Of a stretch of DNA of 64,000 nt, positions 32,249-41,902 are shown in pieces; within the stretch, counting starts at the first letter, position 1; each line of letters opens with the position of its first letter. The notes under the pieces are model-generated. The model searched no databases and was not told the origin of the DNA. It worked only from the letters and a program-made list of their open reading frames with translations. The DNA is from Myxacorys almedinensis A (GTDB lineage Bacteria > Cyanobacteriota > Cyanobacteriia > Leptolyngbyales > Leptolyngbyaceae), in the NCBI RefSeq assembly GCF_010091945.1, contig NZ_WVIE01000016.1, positions 62,001-126,000 of the forward strand, in the 5' to 3' direction. The position numbers and the translations under genes were made by a program.

Positions 32249-32953
32249 CTAGCCCTTTGGCTGACCCTCTGTTGTTGCAATCTCCCCTGCTTCCATGAGT
32301 TGTTTAAAGCGGTTTAGGTCATCACCGATTTGCTGTTCGGGTTCTTCGCCAAAAAGTTTTGCAACCGCGGCTGTGAGTGCCCCACCCGGAACGTTATATT
32401 CCAACACGACTTTCACTTCAGTTCCGCGATCGCCAGTGGCAGGCTGAAATCTCACAAATCCAGAATTATCAATATCTGCCCCCTCAACCGAAGCCCACGC
32501 GATCAGATGGTTTGGCAGGTCGTTAATGATGTCGGCATCCCATTCAACCGTTTGCCCTAGGGGGGCAGTGGCAACCCAATGGGAACGGCGAACATCTACC
32601 ACCGTCACAGACTGGAGGTGCTTCATAAACGTCGGCAACCGCTCAAAATCATGCCAGTAGTTGTATAGCTCTTCTGCCGATTTGTTGATAGTGACAGTTT
32701 TCTCAACTTTAATAGCTTTGTTTACGCCCACTGCTTCCCCCACTTTGTTAGTCAAACTTTTCTCAGCCGTTGCCCCATGATAGGCAAGCCCACCTCCTGC
32801 GATCGCAGTCAAAATTCCCCGTAGCGATCGCTGCTGCAACCCTGCCAACACCATCGCACCGCCGCCAATGATCGATGCCCACTTCTCGGTCTCAGATACC
32901 TCCGCCTGCTGAGCGTCAGTAGAATTCGTAATTTTATCAGACTGAATTTCCAT
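32249..32953 (-). CDS. SRPBCC-family (cyclase/dehydrase-like) protein with N-terminal membrane segment
   Basis: IKVEKTVTINKSAEELYNYWHDFERLPTFMKHLQSVTV; WDADIINDLPNHLIAWASVEGADIDNSGFVRF. Confidence 0.8.
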   Translation of the reverse strand: MEIQSDKITNSTDAQQAEVSETEKWASIIGGGAMVLAGLQQRSLRGILTAIAGGGLAYHGATAEKSLTNKVGEAVGVNKAIKVEKTVTINKSAEELYNYWHDFERLPTFMKHLQSVTVVDVRRSHWVATAPLGQTVEWDADIINDLPNHLIAWASVEGADIDNSGFVRFQPATGDRGTEVKVVLEYNVPGGALTAAVAKLFGEEPEQQIGDDLNRFKQLMEAGEIATTEGQPKG

Positions 32954-33058
32954 GATTCTTCACCTCTAAACAGACTCCAGATATGCTCGCACTTCCTAAA
33001 AAACGGATAAGTTGATCATTCCATCCGTTCTGCCGAGACGTCAGCTACTCCGCCAACC

Positions 33059-34162
33059 TTATCCCGCCGTAACAGAAGGGCTGCTCGATGGCTTCGGAGA
33101 CTGAGGAGTGCGTTCTCCTAGGCGATCTTTGTACATCTCAGCAAGGCGAGACTCGTCTCTAGATAAAACGATCTCCATCTGATCAAAAATGGCAACGGTA
33201 GCAGGATCGGTAAGCTTATTGCGTAGGGTATAAATATCAACAACGCCAGTTTGCATATCACCTAATGCTCGTCGCAACACGTCAATATCGCTACGATTAT
33301 TTTGGAAAAATGCTTTGATATCGGCATAGAAATTGCTAATTGAGGCGGGTAAAGAGGGCTTTTCTTCCAATACGTCTAGACGAGACTCAAGCGATTGGAT
33401 GTGCTGCTGTTTGTGGGCGCAAATTTCCTGGAAGAGTTCGCGCATTGCTTCGTCAGAGGCATTATCGAGATAATGTTGAAAGGCTTCAAGACTATATCGC
33501 TCACCTGCGATCGCGGTATTGATGCCATTGACAATTTCGCTCTTACTTGAGCCGCCCCACGCTTCTCCGAGTTTCCACCAGCCTGCATCAACATCACCAA
33601 CATTGGGCAAGCTCGTATCGGGAACGTTGAGATCTAAAGATTGCAAAATAGCGGTGGTAAAAATCGGCAAGTCTCCTGGGCGGCGAGAGGTGATCAGGTT
33701 GTCGTCGATCACGAGAGGTTCATCCACAAAAACGGCTCCAGCGTTTTGCATATCTTTGCGAATGGCGCGAAAGCCTGTGGCTCGCACGTTTTCAAGCATG
33801 TCACCTTCGATCAAAACTTGAGGACCATGGCACACCGAAGCAACCAAAATTCCAGCATCCAGGGCTTCTTTCACGAAGTTGACGGTTTTTAGGTTAGTCC
33901 GCATTTTGTCGGGCGCTTGCCCCCCTGGAATGATCACTGCATCAAAATCTGCTGCGATCGCTTCGCTGGTGGTAGCATCGGCTTTGATCGATAGTTTATT
34001 CTGTTTGCCTTTGTACTCCTCATTCATGCGCGAACCCAACACAACCACATCGGCTCCCGCTTTCTTTAGTGCATTGTAAGGAAGCTGAAACTCTGCATCC
34101 TCAACCCCTTGCTCTATCAAAATTGCGACTCGCTTTGCCCCCGTTTGGCTTGTCATTACCAT
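33059..34162 (-). CDS. DJ-1/PfpI-family protein with ferritin-like C-terminal domain
   Basis: AILIEQGVEDAEFQLPYNALKKAGADVVVLG and VASVCHGPQVLIEG (PfpI); C-terminal ~170 aa helical, with AGERYSLEAFQHYLDNASDEAMRELFQEICAHKQQHIQSL. Confidence 0.8.
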   Translation of the reverse strand: MVMTSQTGAKRVAILIEQGVEDAEFQLPYNALKKAGADVVVLGSRMNEEYKGKQNKLSIKADATTSEAIAADFDAVIIPGGQAPDKMRTNLKTVNFVKEALDAGILVASVCHGPQVLIEGDMLENVRATGFRAIRKDMQNAGAVFVDEPLVIDDNLITSRRPGDLPIFTTAILQSLDLNVPDTSLPNVGDVDAGWWKLGEAWGGSSKSEIVNGINTAIAGERYSLEAFQHYLDNASDEAMRELFQEICAHKQQHIQSLESRLDVLEEKPSLPASISNFYADIKAFFQNNRSDIDVLRRALGDMQTGVVDIYTLRNKLTDPATVAIFDQMEIVLSRDESRLAEMYKDRLGERTPQSPKPSSSPSVTAG

Positions 34163-34457
34163 TGCTCTCCGTGTTGTAGGTGCTAAATGTTTGATTTAGT
34201 GTTTGGTATTAAGTGCTGCGTTTGTAGTTGCGATGCTACAAAATTTTCTATGCATCACCAATCACGATAAGAGTTCTTGCGATCGCGCTCCTCAATCTGG
34301 AGTGATAAGCCGCCCTCGCTCTTACGGCGGATTCATGGCGCAGAAGGGCTTGATCTATCTATATGAAGATTTGATACTTTCCTGAAATTCGCTACCGTGC
34401 AGTTAATTCAGCAAACAGGCAAAACCTTAGCCGTCTTTTTACGAGGAAGGATCAATC

Positions 34458-35003
34458 ATGAGCAACACAGGATATAGCAAAGATAGTTCTGGCGCTAGAA
34501 ATCCTACCGACGAAACTGATTTAGCAGCTTCTCTCCACAATTCGGGTAGGGCTACAGAAGAGGATGGAGATCTCGATGATGCTCTACCCACCGCAGAAAT
34601 TGATGGCGCTTTCAGCGAGGATGGAGAGGAGTTGCCTCAGGACATTACAGAGTCTTATGGAACCGGCGTCCATGAGCTTCCGGGCTACACCTTGGGTGGT
34701 CGAACGATGCGCGATCGCGCCCAAGACCTGAACGAAGCGACTCCAGAACTGACAGGCGGCGATATTGATGCCAACTACGAGCAGGCAAACGCTGTGGGGG
34801 ATGAATCTGTAGGAGGAACCGTTTCAACTCCTGATATGGATATTGTCGATGACTTGGGGAAAGCAGTTGGTTTGGAAATGGACGACGCCAACTTTTTACA
34901 CACCAACGACATTTTGGAACAACGCGATGATCATCGCTGGGAACTAGAACCAACGTCTTCGGAAGATTATAGCGAAAGACGAGAGCTTGCTGAAGATGAG
35001 TGA
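34458..35003 (+). CDS. Acidic DUF6335-like protein
   Basis: 181 aa; TGVHELPGYTLGGRTMRDRAQDLNEATPELTGGDIDANYEQA..VGDESVGGTVSTPDMDIVDDLGKAVGLE. Confidence 0.7.
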   Translation: MSNTGYSKDSSGARNPTDETDLAASLHNSGRATEEDGDLDDALPTAEIDGAFSEDGEELPQDITESYGTGVHELPGYTLGGRTMRDRAQDLNEATPELTGGDIDANYEQANAVGDESVGGTVSTPDMDIVDDLGKAVGLEMDDANFLHTNDILEQRDDHRWELEPTSSEDYSERRELAEDE

Positions 35004-35057
35004 ATGCTAAATTAACATTGAAGTAAACACAAAACACATCGCAAAAGAGAAAAACTA

Positions 35058-36065
35058 ATGAATCTTAAACCAATTGATCAACAAGTCGTTGCTGTGATGG
35101 GAGCTTCGAGCGGAATTGGGCGAGATGCTGCCCTGAGGTTTGCTCAAAAAGGCGCAAAAGTCGTTGTTTCTGCTCGCAGCCAAGAGGGGCTGATGAGCCT
35201 GGTTGAAGAAATTCGGCAAGCGGGCGGAGACGCGATCGCAATTCCAGCAGATGTTGCCCAGTTTGAGCAGGTGAAAGACGTTGCCGATAAAACGGTTGAG
35301 CACTTCGGGCGGTTGGATACGTGGGTTCATGTTGCCGCGACAGGCATGTTTGCCACGTTTGATTCGCTTACACCAGAAGAATTTAAGCGGGTGATTGATG
35401 TCAACCTAATGGGGCAAGTGTATGGCGCGATGGCAGCATTGCCTCACCTCAAGCGCGAAGGGCGGGGTTCGCTAATTCACATTACCTCTGTCGAAGCACG
35501 ACGAACTGTGCCGTTTCAGAGTGCCTATGCGTCGTCTAAGCATGGCGTAGAAGGCTTTATTGATGCCATGCGGCTGGAACTGAAACACGAAGGTTACCAG
35601 ATCAACGTGGCAAACATTTTGCCTGCGGTAATCAACACACCGTTTTACAACAAAGGCAAGACAAAATTGGGCGTTAAACCAACGGGTATTCCGCCTTACT
35701 ACAATCCAAGTCTGGTGTCAGATGCAATTTTGTATGCTTCTGAACATGAAGTTCGCGATTACATTGTGGGGGATATTGGTCGCATTCTCGATATCGCACA
35801 AAAGATTTCTCCTGCATTAGTAGATGCCGGATTGTTATTGATTGGGTTTAAAGGGCAAAAAACTCAGGAATTTAAGGCAGAAGAGCCAAACAATCTGTAC
35901 GAACCGATTGAAGGCTTTGACCGGGTAGAAGGAGATTTCAAGAGCTTGGAGATTCCGAGCTTCCTGGATGCGATTGATAAAAACCCGGCGGCTACCTTTG
36001 GGGCACTTGCGATCGCAGTCCTCGGAGGTCTAGCGCTACTGGGTGGGTTTGGTGGCGAGCGTTAG
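35058..36065 (+). CDS. SDR-family oxidoreductase with C-terminal extension and hydrophobic tail
   Basis: VAVMGASSGIGRDAALRFAQKGAKVVV, YASSKHGVEGF; ends with ATFGALAIAVLGGLALLGGFGG. Confidence 0.85.
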   Translation: MNLKPIDQQVVAVMGASSGIGRDAALRFAQKGAKVVVSARSQEGLMSLVEEIRQAGGDAIAIPADVAQFEQVKDVADKTVEHFGRLDTWVHVAATGMFATFDSLTPEEFKRVIDVNLMGQVYGAMAALPHLKREGRGSLIHITSVEARRTVPFQSAYASSKHGVEGFIDAMRLELKHEGYQINVANILPAVINTPFYNKGKTKLGVKPTGIPPYYNPSLVSDAILYASEHEVRDYIVGDIGRILDIAQKISPALVDAGLLLIGFKGQKTQEFKAEEPNNLYEPIEGFDRVEGDFKSLEIPSFLDAIDKNPAATFGALAIAVLGGLALLGGFGGER

Positions 36066-36091
36066 CGCAGCTTTTTTGGCACCCCTGGATC

Positions 36092-37201
36092 TTAGCTGCT
36101 CGTTAGCTTAGTCCAGTATTGATCATAGAGTTCTAGGATCGGCTTTTTGATGGGTGCGATCGCTTCCGATTGACCGATATCGGCTGGGGAAGGAAACAGA
36201 CTGACATTTAGGCGCAAGGCTTCAGGTAACTGCTGAAACGCTGCCGAATTGGGCGTCGCAAAAAACAATCGTTCAGTTACGGTGGCGGCAACCTCAGGTT
36301 GCAGCATAAAACTAATCCAAGCGTAAGCTGCCTCTCGGTTAGGAGCCGTTTTAGGAATCACCATCGTATCGCTCCAAATCGATGTGCCGCTTTTAGGAAT
36401 TACATACCTCAGCGCTTTATTTTGCTCCATCGCGTTGACGGCATCGGCTGAGTAGCACATCGAGATTAGCAAGTCACCCGCCAAGATCTGATCGCGCCAC
36501 GCATCGGTGGTGAAAGTTGCGATCGTAGGTTTCAATTCTTGCAGCCGTTCATAGGCTTGCTTAATTTCAGTAGGATTGGTGGAATTATAGGAAAACCCTA
36601 GCGATCGCAAGGCGGCTCCCATCACTTCTCGCACGTCATCCATCAGCGTGATGCGGCGCGTTAGCCTGGTTTTGTTGTCCCAAAGATACGTCCAATCCGT
36701 CGGAGCGTCAGTTAGCTTTTCGCTGTTATACAACAACCCGGTCGTTCCCCAACTCACGGGCACACTGTAGCGATTTCCCGGATCGTGAACCGACTGCTGA
36801 AAGCGGGGTAGAAGATTGGTCAACCCGTCTAGCCGCGATCGCTCTAGCTCGCTGAGCAGCCCTAGCTGGATCATCTGACTCACTTTATAATCCGAGGGGT
36901 AGATAATGCTGTAGAGGCTGCCTTTGCCCGCTTGAAACGTCGCCAGCATTGTTTCATTAGAATCGAAAATATCGAAAACCACGTTAATGCCGGTTTTCTC
37001 TCGAAAGGCATTGACGAGTTCCTGATCGATGTAGCTTGACCAGGTGTAAATATGCAAATCGCCAGAGCTATCTTGCGCCACCTGCTCGGTCTGAACTTTG
37101 GCTAACGTCCAGCCACACCCTGATAGGGCGGCTCCAGATGCGCCTGCGATCGCATGGTGCAAAAACCGACGGCGGGATAACTGAAAAGCTCGATTTGACA
37201 T
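36092..37201 (-). CDS. potD: Spermidine/putrescine-type ABC transporter substrate-binding protein (PotD-like), Tat/lipoprotein signal
   Basis: MSNRAFQLSRRRFLHHAIAGASGAALSGCG signal; DLHIYTWSSYIDQELVNAFREKTGINVVFD. Confidence 0.85.
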   Translation of the reverse strand: MSNRAFQLSRRRFLHHAIAGASGAALSGCGWTLAKVQTEQVAQDSSGDLHIYTWSSYIDQELVNAFREKTGINVVFDIFDSNETMLATFQAGKGSLYSIIYPSDYKVSQMIQLGLLSELERSRLDGLTNLLPRFQQSVHDPGNRYSVPVSWGTTGLLYNSEKLTDAPTDWTYLWDNKTRLTRRITLMDDVREVMGAALRSLGFSYNSTNPTEIKQAYERLQELKPTIATFTTDAWRDQILAGDLLISMCYSADAVNAMEQNKALRYVIPKSGTSIWSDTMVIPKTAPNREAAYAWISFMLQPEVAATVTERLFFATPNSAAFQQLPEALRLNVSLFPSPADIGQSEAIAPIKKPILELYDQYWTKLTSS

Positions 37202-37217
37202 AGCATTCACCCCTGAT

Positions 37218-38345
37218 TCACCCCTGCTCCGGTAGCGCCAAACCTGCTTCTGCGCCCCAAAAAAGATAGATGGGCGTCTCCGCACTTGGCACAGCCGCCC
37301 CATTGGTTTGACGGACGGTGATGCGATCGCCAGAACTCAACACCACAAAATAATGCACATGAGTTCCGAGATACATCACATCTTGAAGCCGACCCTCAAA
37401 ACTGTTGCCCGGCTCGTGGGGGGTCAGGCTAACCTGAATATTCTCAGGACGCACACTCACCACCACCCGCCCCGATGTGAGCGGCTCCCGTGTATGGGCA
37501 GGCTGTACCTTCATTTTCAAGCCGCTTTCGGTACGAATCCACAGCATAGAGGGGTGTGCGCCCTCAATTCTGCCACGAAATAGATTAGTATCGCCAATAA
37601 AGCTAGCGACAAACGCCGTTTGGGGACGTTCATAAATCTGATCGGGTGTGCCAATTTGCTCGACTTGCCCCGCATTCATCACCGCGATGCGATCGGATAG
37701 GCACAGCGCTTCTTCTTGATCGTGCGTCACCATAACAAACGTGACGCCCAACTCGCGGTGCAGCAACGACAGTTCAACCTGCATCTCTTTGCGAAGCTTA
37801 AGATCCAACGCGCCCAACGGCTCATCGAGCAACACCACAGTAGGACGGTTGACCAACGCCCGCGCTAAAGCAACCCGCTGCTGCTGCCCCCCTGAAAGAG
37901 ACGCCGGAGAGCGCTTGGCAAAGCCTTCCATTTTCACTAGTTTCAGCGCTTCCTGTACCCGAGTTTGAATCTCGGAGCGCGAACATTTCTGAATCCGCAA
38001 CCCAAACGCAACGTTTTCCCACACCGATAAATGACCAAACAGCGCATAGCTTTGAAACACTGTATTCACTGGTCTGCGATAGGGCGGCACATGATTTATC
38101 AACTGCCCACCAATCACAATCTCTCCTGCGGTCGGCGTCTCAAATCCGGCAATCAGGCGTAATGTTGTGGTTTTGCCGCACCCCGATGGACCGAGAATAC
38201 TAAAAAACTCACCTCGCTGAATACTAAGATCAACGCTGCGTACCGCCGGTTCACCATGATAAACTTTAAACACTTTCCGCAGTTCAACATCAAATCCGAC
38301 GTTGACGCCTGTTGAAAGCTGCTGGTGTGCTGCCGTTTGAGACAT
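37218..38345 (-). CDS. potA: Spermidine/putrescine-type ABC transporter ATP-binding protein (PotA-like)
   Basis: [16 protein letters not shown] Walker [29 protein letters not shown]-terminal TOBE-like region. Confidence 0.9.
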   Translation of the reverse strand: MSQTAAHQQLSTGVNVGFDVELRKVFKVYHGEPAVRSVDLSIQRGEFFSILGPSGCGKTTTLRLIAGFETPTAGEIVIGGQLINHVPPYRRPVNTVFQSYALFGHLSVWENVAFGLRIQKCSRSEIQTRVQEALKLVKMEGFAKRSPASLSGGQQQRVALARALVNRPTVVLLDEPLGALDLKLRKEMQVELSLLHRELGVTFVMVTHDQEEALCLSDRIAVMNAGQVEQIGTPDQIYERPQTAFVASFIGDTNLFRGRIEGAHPSMLWIRTESGLKMKVQPAHTREPLTSGRVVVSVRPENIQVSLTPHEPGNSFEGRLQDVMYLGTHVHYFVVLSSGDRITVRQTNGAAVPSAETPIYLFWGAEAGLALPEQG

Positions 38346-38632
38346 AGTTTCGGTTCCCTACGGTGATTCTTTCCTAGCCAGGAATATAGGGCTTTCTGCC
38401 AAAAGGTAGAGAGTCGCCGTGACCTGTCTGATTTATTTTAGAGGATGAGACGAATTTGGAGCCTGTTTTCGAGCCGCTGATCGGCATCAGGCAAGTCAAG
38501 GTTAAAAAATCATTTAACAAATTGGGTGTATTCGATCGTAGTCTTCGCTGGTTCTGGGTTTAGGTTGCCCAGAGGTATGCCGAAACTCCCAGACAGAAAT
38601 TCTTAGCAAAGCCCTGATAGCGTTGCACTCTA

Positions 38633-38795
38633 GTGGTCTGTCAAGATTGAACTGATGGACTGGGAATCGATGAGTGGAGGAGTAGATGAGTGGATGGGTT
38701 GGTCAGTAATCAAATCCATCGGCTCATGCACCCTCTCACCCCTCTACCCTCTCACTCATCAACCCATCCACTCAACGTTGACAATCTACCAGGTT
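38633..38795. repeat. MITE-like inverted-repeat element (candidate)
   Basis: TGAGTGGATGGGTTG (38687-38701) / CAACCCATCCACTCA (38760-38774) inside near-symmetric outer ends TGGTctGTCAA / TTGACaatctACCA. Confidence 0.45.
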
Positions 38796-38854
38796 GCTCT
38801 GATGCAAGTTTGTAGCGTTATGCAGAGATTCTGCGTCCTTTTAGTTGTTGATCT

Positions 38855-40663
38855 ATGACCCTACTTCGATCTCTTTCTACACCCACGCTGCCCCTGCAAA
38901 CGGCTCGAAGTGTAGGACGCCAAAACCAGGCAATTGTGCTGATGGTGCTGCTGTCGGGGATAATTATCGGTGGTTTGGGCGGGCGGTTGGTTCATTTGCA
39001 GTTGGTGGACGGCGATCGTAATCGTCAATTAGCAGAAACCAACCGAATTCGGCTGATTCCCAAACCTCCAGAGCGGGGCAAAATCTTCGATCGCAAGGGC
39101 AGAATTTTAGCCGGAAGTCGGCTGTCTCATTCCGTTTATTTGCAACCCCTAACTCAGAAGAAAGCAGACTGGCATAAAACCCGTCAGCGCCTCGCCGACA
39201 TTCTCAACATTCCGGTGCAAGCTATTGAGCGGCGATTAGCCGAAGAAGGCTACAGATCTCCCTATATGGTGCGGATTGCCCGGGGGGTTAGCCCACAAAA
39301 AGTGACTGCCCTAGAAGAATATCGCGCTGAGCTAGAGGGGGTAGAGGTGGATGCAGAAGCCATGCGCGACTATCCCCACGGCGACTTAGGAGCGCATGTC
39401 ATCGGCTATACCGGGGAAATGAATGACCAAGAGTTGCAACGTCGCCAAGGCAAAGACTATCGGCTAGGCGATGTGATCGGTCAGATGGGCATTGAGGCTG
39501 CCTTTGAGCAGCAACTGCGGGGCGAATGGGGCGGTCAGCAAGTTGAGGTGGATGGGGCGGGGACTGTGTTAAACGTCTTGGGTGAGAAAGAAACTCGCGC
39601 TGGGAAAGATGTCACGGTAACGCTCGACTTAGAGCTTCAAAAGGCGGCTGAAGCAGCGCTGGGAATCCAAAAAGGTGCGATCGTAGCCCTCGACCCAAAC
39701 ACGGGTGCCATTCTGGCGATGGTCAGCCGCCCTGGATTTGACCCCAATCTATTCACCACGCATATGTCAGACGAGAAGTGGAAACAGCTTCAAAGTCAAG
39801 ACCAGCCGTTTTTGAACCGGGTTCTGCAAAGCTATCCGCCTGCCAGTACCTTCAAGATTGTGACAACTACGGCAGGCTTAGAGTCTGGCAAATTTTCACC
39901 GCAGACCGTTCTCAACACTTATCCATCGCTCCATGTCAGCGGCGTTGATTTTGGTGAGTGGAATCATGCTGGCTTTGGTCCTCAAGGCTTTGTAGGGGCG
40001 ATGACGTGGAGTAGTGATACGTTCTTTTATCAAATCGGGCTAGGGATGGGGGAAAAGCCCCTCATCGAGTGGACGCGCCGCTACGGATTTGGGCAGAAGA
40101 CGGGCATAGAACTGAGTGCTGAAGAATCACCTGGACTTGTTCCTGATGCGCTGTGGAAGCAAAAACAGGTGAAGCAAGCGTGGTTTGTTGGCGACACGGT
40201 AAATATGACGATTGGGCAGGGCTATCTTGAAGCAAGCCCGTTGCAAGTGGCAGGGATGTTTGCGATCGCGGCGAATGGTGGCTATCGGGTCAAGCCGCAT
40301 CTGCTTAAAGAGAACGCAACTGCCCAAGCTTGGCGCCAGCCGCTCAATCTGAGGTCGGATACAATCCGGCTACTACGAGAAGGTCTGCGGGGCGTAATCA
40401 GCACCGGAACAGGGCAAGCCCTGAACATCCCAACGTTGCCCCCCGTGGCAGGCAAGAGCGGCACGGCAGAAGATATGGGGCAGGGGTCTCATACCTGGTT
40501 TGGAGCTTTCGCGCCCTACGATAAACCTGAAATTGTCGTGGTTGCAATGGGTGAGTTTTCTGGGGGAAGCGGCGGTTCAGTGACGGCTCCCATGGTGCGC
40601 CAGGTCATGGAGGCGTATTTTAAACCGAAGCAGACAAAAGCCAAAGCACAACAGCATCGCTAA
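38855..40663 (+). CDS. mrdA: Penicillin-binding protein 2 (transpeptidase)
   Basis: RGKIFDRKGRILA, SYPPASTFKIVTT (SxxK), AGKSGTAED (KSGT) motifs. Confidence 0.92.
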   Translation: MTLLRSLSTPTLPLQTARSVGRQNQAIVLMVLLSGIIIGGLGGRLVHLQLVDGDRNRQLAETNRIRLIPKPPERGKIFDRKGRILAGSRLSHSVYLQPLTQKKADWHKTRQRLADILNIPVQAIERRLAEEGYRSPYMVRIARGVSPQKVTALEEYRAELEGVEVDAEAMRDYPHGDLGAHVIGYTGEMNDQELQRRQGKDYRLGDVIGQMGIEAAFEQQLRGEWGGQQVEVDGAGTVLNVLGEKETRAGKDVTVTLDLELQKAAEAALGIQKGAIVALDPNTGAILAMVSRPGFDPNLFTTHMSDEKWKQLQSQDQPFLNRVLQSYPPASTFKIVTTTAGLESGKFSPQTVLNTYPSLHVSGVDFGEWNHAGFGPQGFVGAMTWSSDTFFYQIGLGMGEKPLIEWTRRYGFGQKTGIELSAEESPGLVPDALWKQKQVKQAWFVGDTVNMTIGQGYLEASPLQVAGMFAIAANGGYRVKPHLLKENATAQAWRQPLNLRSDTIRLLREGLRGVISTGTGQALNIPTLPPVAGKSGTAEDMGQGSHTWFGAFAPYDKPEIVVVAMGEFSGGSGGSVTAPMVRQVMEAYFKPKQTKAKAQQHR

Positions 40664-41274
40664 AAGTCTTGTTGCCGCATTGATTCTGGAATACCAACTG
40701 GGGAAAGACCCGCGATCGCACGCAACGCTTGGCATCTCAACAGTTCAGTAAAGGTCAGCGATCGCCCTTCGTTTTGGGCAACAGATGCGATCGCAGAGAG
40801 CAGATGTCCGGCAGCGTCGGTTTCGGTATAGCCCCGCCGTTGGGCAATTTGTAGGGCTTTTTCGTCAGCGTCGAGGTCTTTACGAGAGCTACGATTGCTG
40901 CGCCAGATCTGAGTCAGCGCGATCGCGCCGAGGGCGGTTGTGGCTGCTATTCCAACCGCATCTTGCTGCAATACCTCAAACCCCAACCCTGCAACCCCCG
41001 CAACTGCCAAACCCAGCGACAGATTGGGTTGGAACCATCTCACACCTGCTAGCCAACATACCGTCCGCAACATCAGCAAGTCTCGCTGCGGACGAGAAAG
41101 GCGACTCCACAGATCAAAATTAATATAGACACTGCGATCAATTCTCCAAGGCAACGGAAAGGGAGCATCAATCACAAGCCTTTGGTCTGGCTTGCTGACC
41201 AGTTTGGTGAACATTCGCCCAGAGGCAGGCATGATGTCCAAAAGCCGGCGGACTTCAAGTTCGTAATCAAGCAT
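40660..41274 (-). CDS. DUF3318-family protein
   Basis: MLDYELEVRRLLDIMPASGRM, WRIDRSVYINFDLWSRLSRPQRDLLMLRTVCWL; start at 41274 preferred. Confidence 0.75.
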   Translation of the reverse strand: MLDYELEVRRLLDIMPASGRMFTKLVSKPDQRLVIDAPFPLPWRIDRSVYINFDLWSRLSRPQRDLLMLRTVCWLAGVRWFQPNLSLGLAVAGVAGLGFEVLQQDAVGIAATTALGAIALTQIWRSNRSSRKDLDADEKALQIAQRRGYTETDAAGHLLSAIASVAQNEGRSLTFTELLRCQALRAIAGLSPVGIPESMRQQDF

Positions 41275-41370
41275 AAACCAGTGGGCGATGGAAGGATACG
41301 TTCTAGCGTACAAGCTTCAGAACCGCAATTGAAGCATTTTCCACCACCCACACCGCTTTATTCAGTTGGT

Positions 41371-41496
41371 TTATTCAGCCAAAAACAACAGATCGGGCGA
41401 AACCCAATTAATTAGCATGAAAATAGTAAACGCAACACTAACTGAAACGACAGCTAGCATTGGGGCACTCGAAAGATAGCGAGGAAAACCAGTCAT
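41371..41496 (-). CDS. Divergent PsaJ-like protein (41 aa; second tandem copy, absent from ORF track)
   Basis: Minus strand: MTGFPRYLSSAPMLAVVSVSVAFTIFMLINWVSPDLLFLAE; RYLSSAPML and PDLLF match PsaJ. Confidence 0.75.
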   Translation of the reverse strand: MTGFPRYLSSAPMLAVVSVSVAFTIFMLINWVSPDLLFLAE

Positions 41497-41633
41497 AGCT
41501 AAACTCCATAAATTTACTGTTGATGAGTTTTAGGTTAGAAAAACCATGCTGAGGTTCTCATCATTCTTAAGAGTCACTTTGCTAAGGCAGTCTCAGCGTT
41601 AAGAAATAATTCGATCGCTCGATCTTTACACAA

Positions 41634-41670
41634 AAACTCGCGACCTTCTAAAAAGAGCGATCGCGAGTTT
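41634..41670 (-). terminator. Terminator-like hairpin between psaJ and the psaJ-like gene
   Basis: AAACTCGCGA (41634-41643) / TCGCGAGTTT (41661-41670), perfect 10 bp; minus strand continues into TTTTTG. Confidence 0.7.
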
Positions 41671-41739
41671 GATCAATATTCTTAACTAGCGTCTAGAGAT
41701 ATTCTGAGGGTTGCTGCAAGCGTTCCTCATTCGCTATCC

Positions 41740-41859
41740 CTAATTGAGGGGATGCGAGAGCAAATCGGGAAAGAACCGATTAAACTCGATCAACATGCCA
41801 GCCGTAAAGGTTAGCCAAAGCGCAGTCAAAACAGGAGCAGAAGACAGATAACGAGCCAT
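41740..41859 (-). CDS. psaJ: Photosystem I subunit IX (PsaJ), 39 aa (absent from ORF track)
   Basis: Minus strand: [39 protein letters not shown], canonical PsaJ; immediately downstream of psaF. Confidence 0.93.
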   Translation of the reverse strand: MARYLSSAPVLTALWLTFTAGMLIEFNRFFPDLLSHPLN

Positions 41860-41902
41860 GAAATCCTCCAGAATTTAGGCAAAACAGTTAGATAGGAAAC
41901 CC

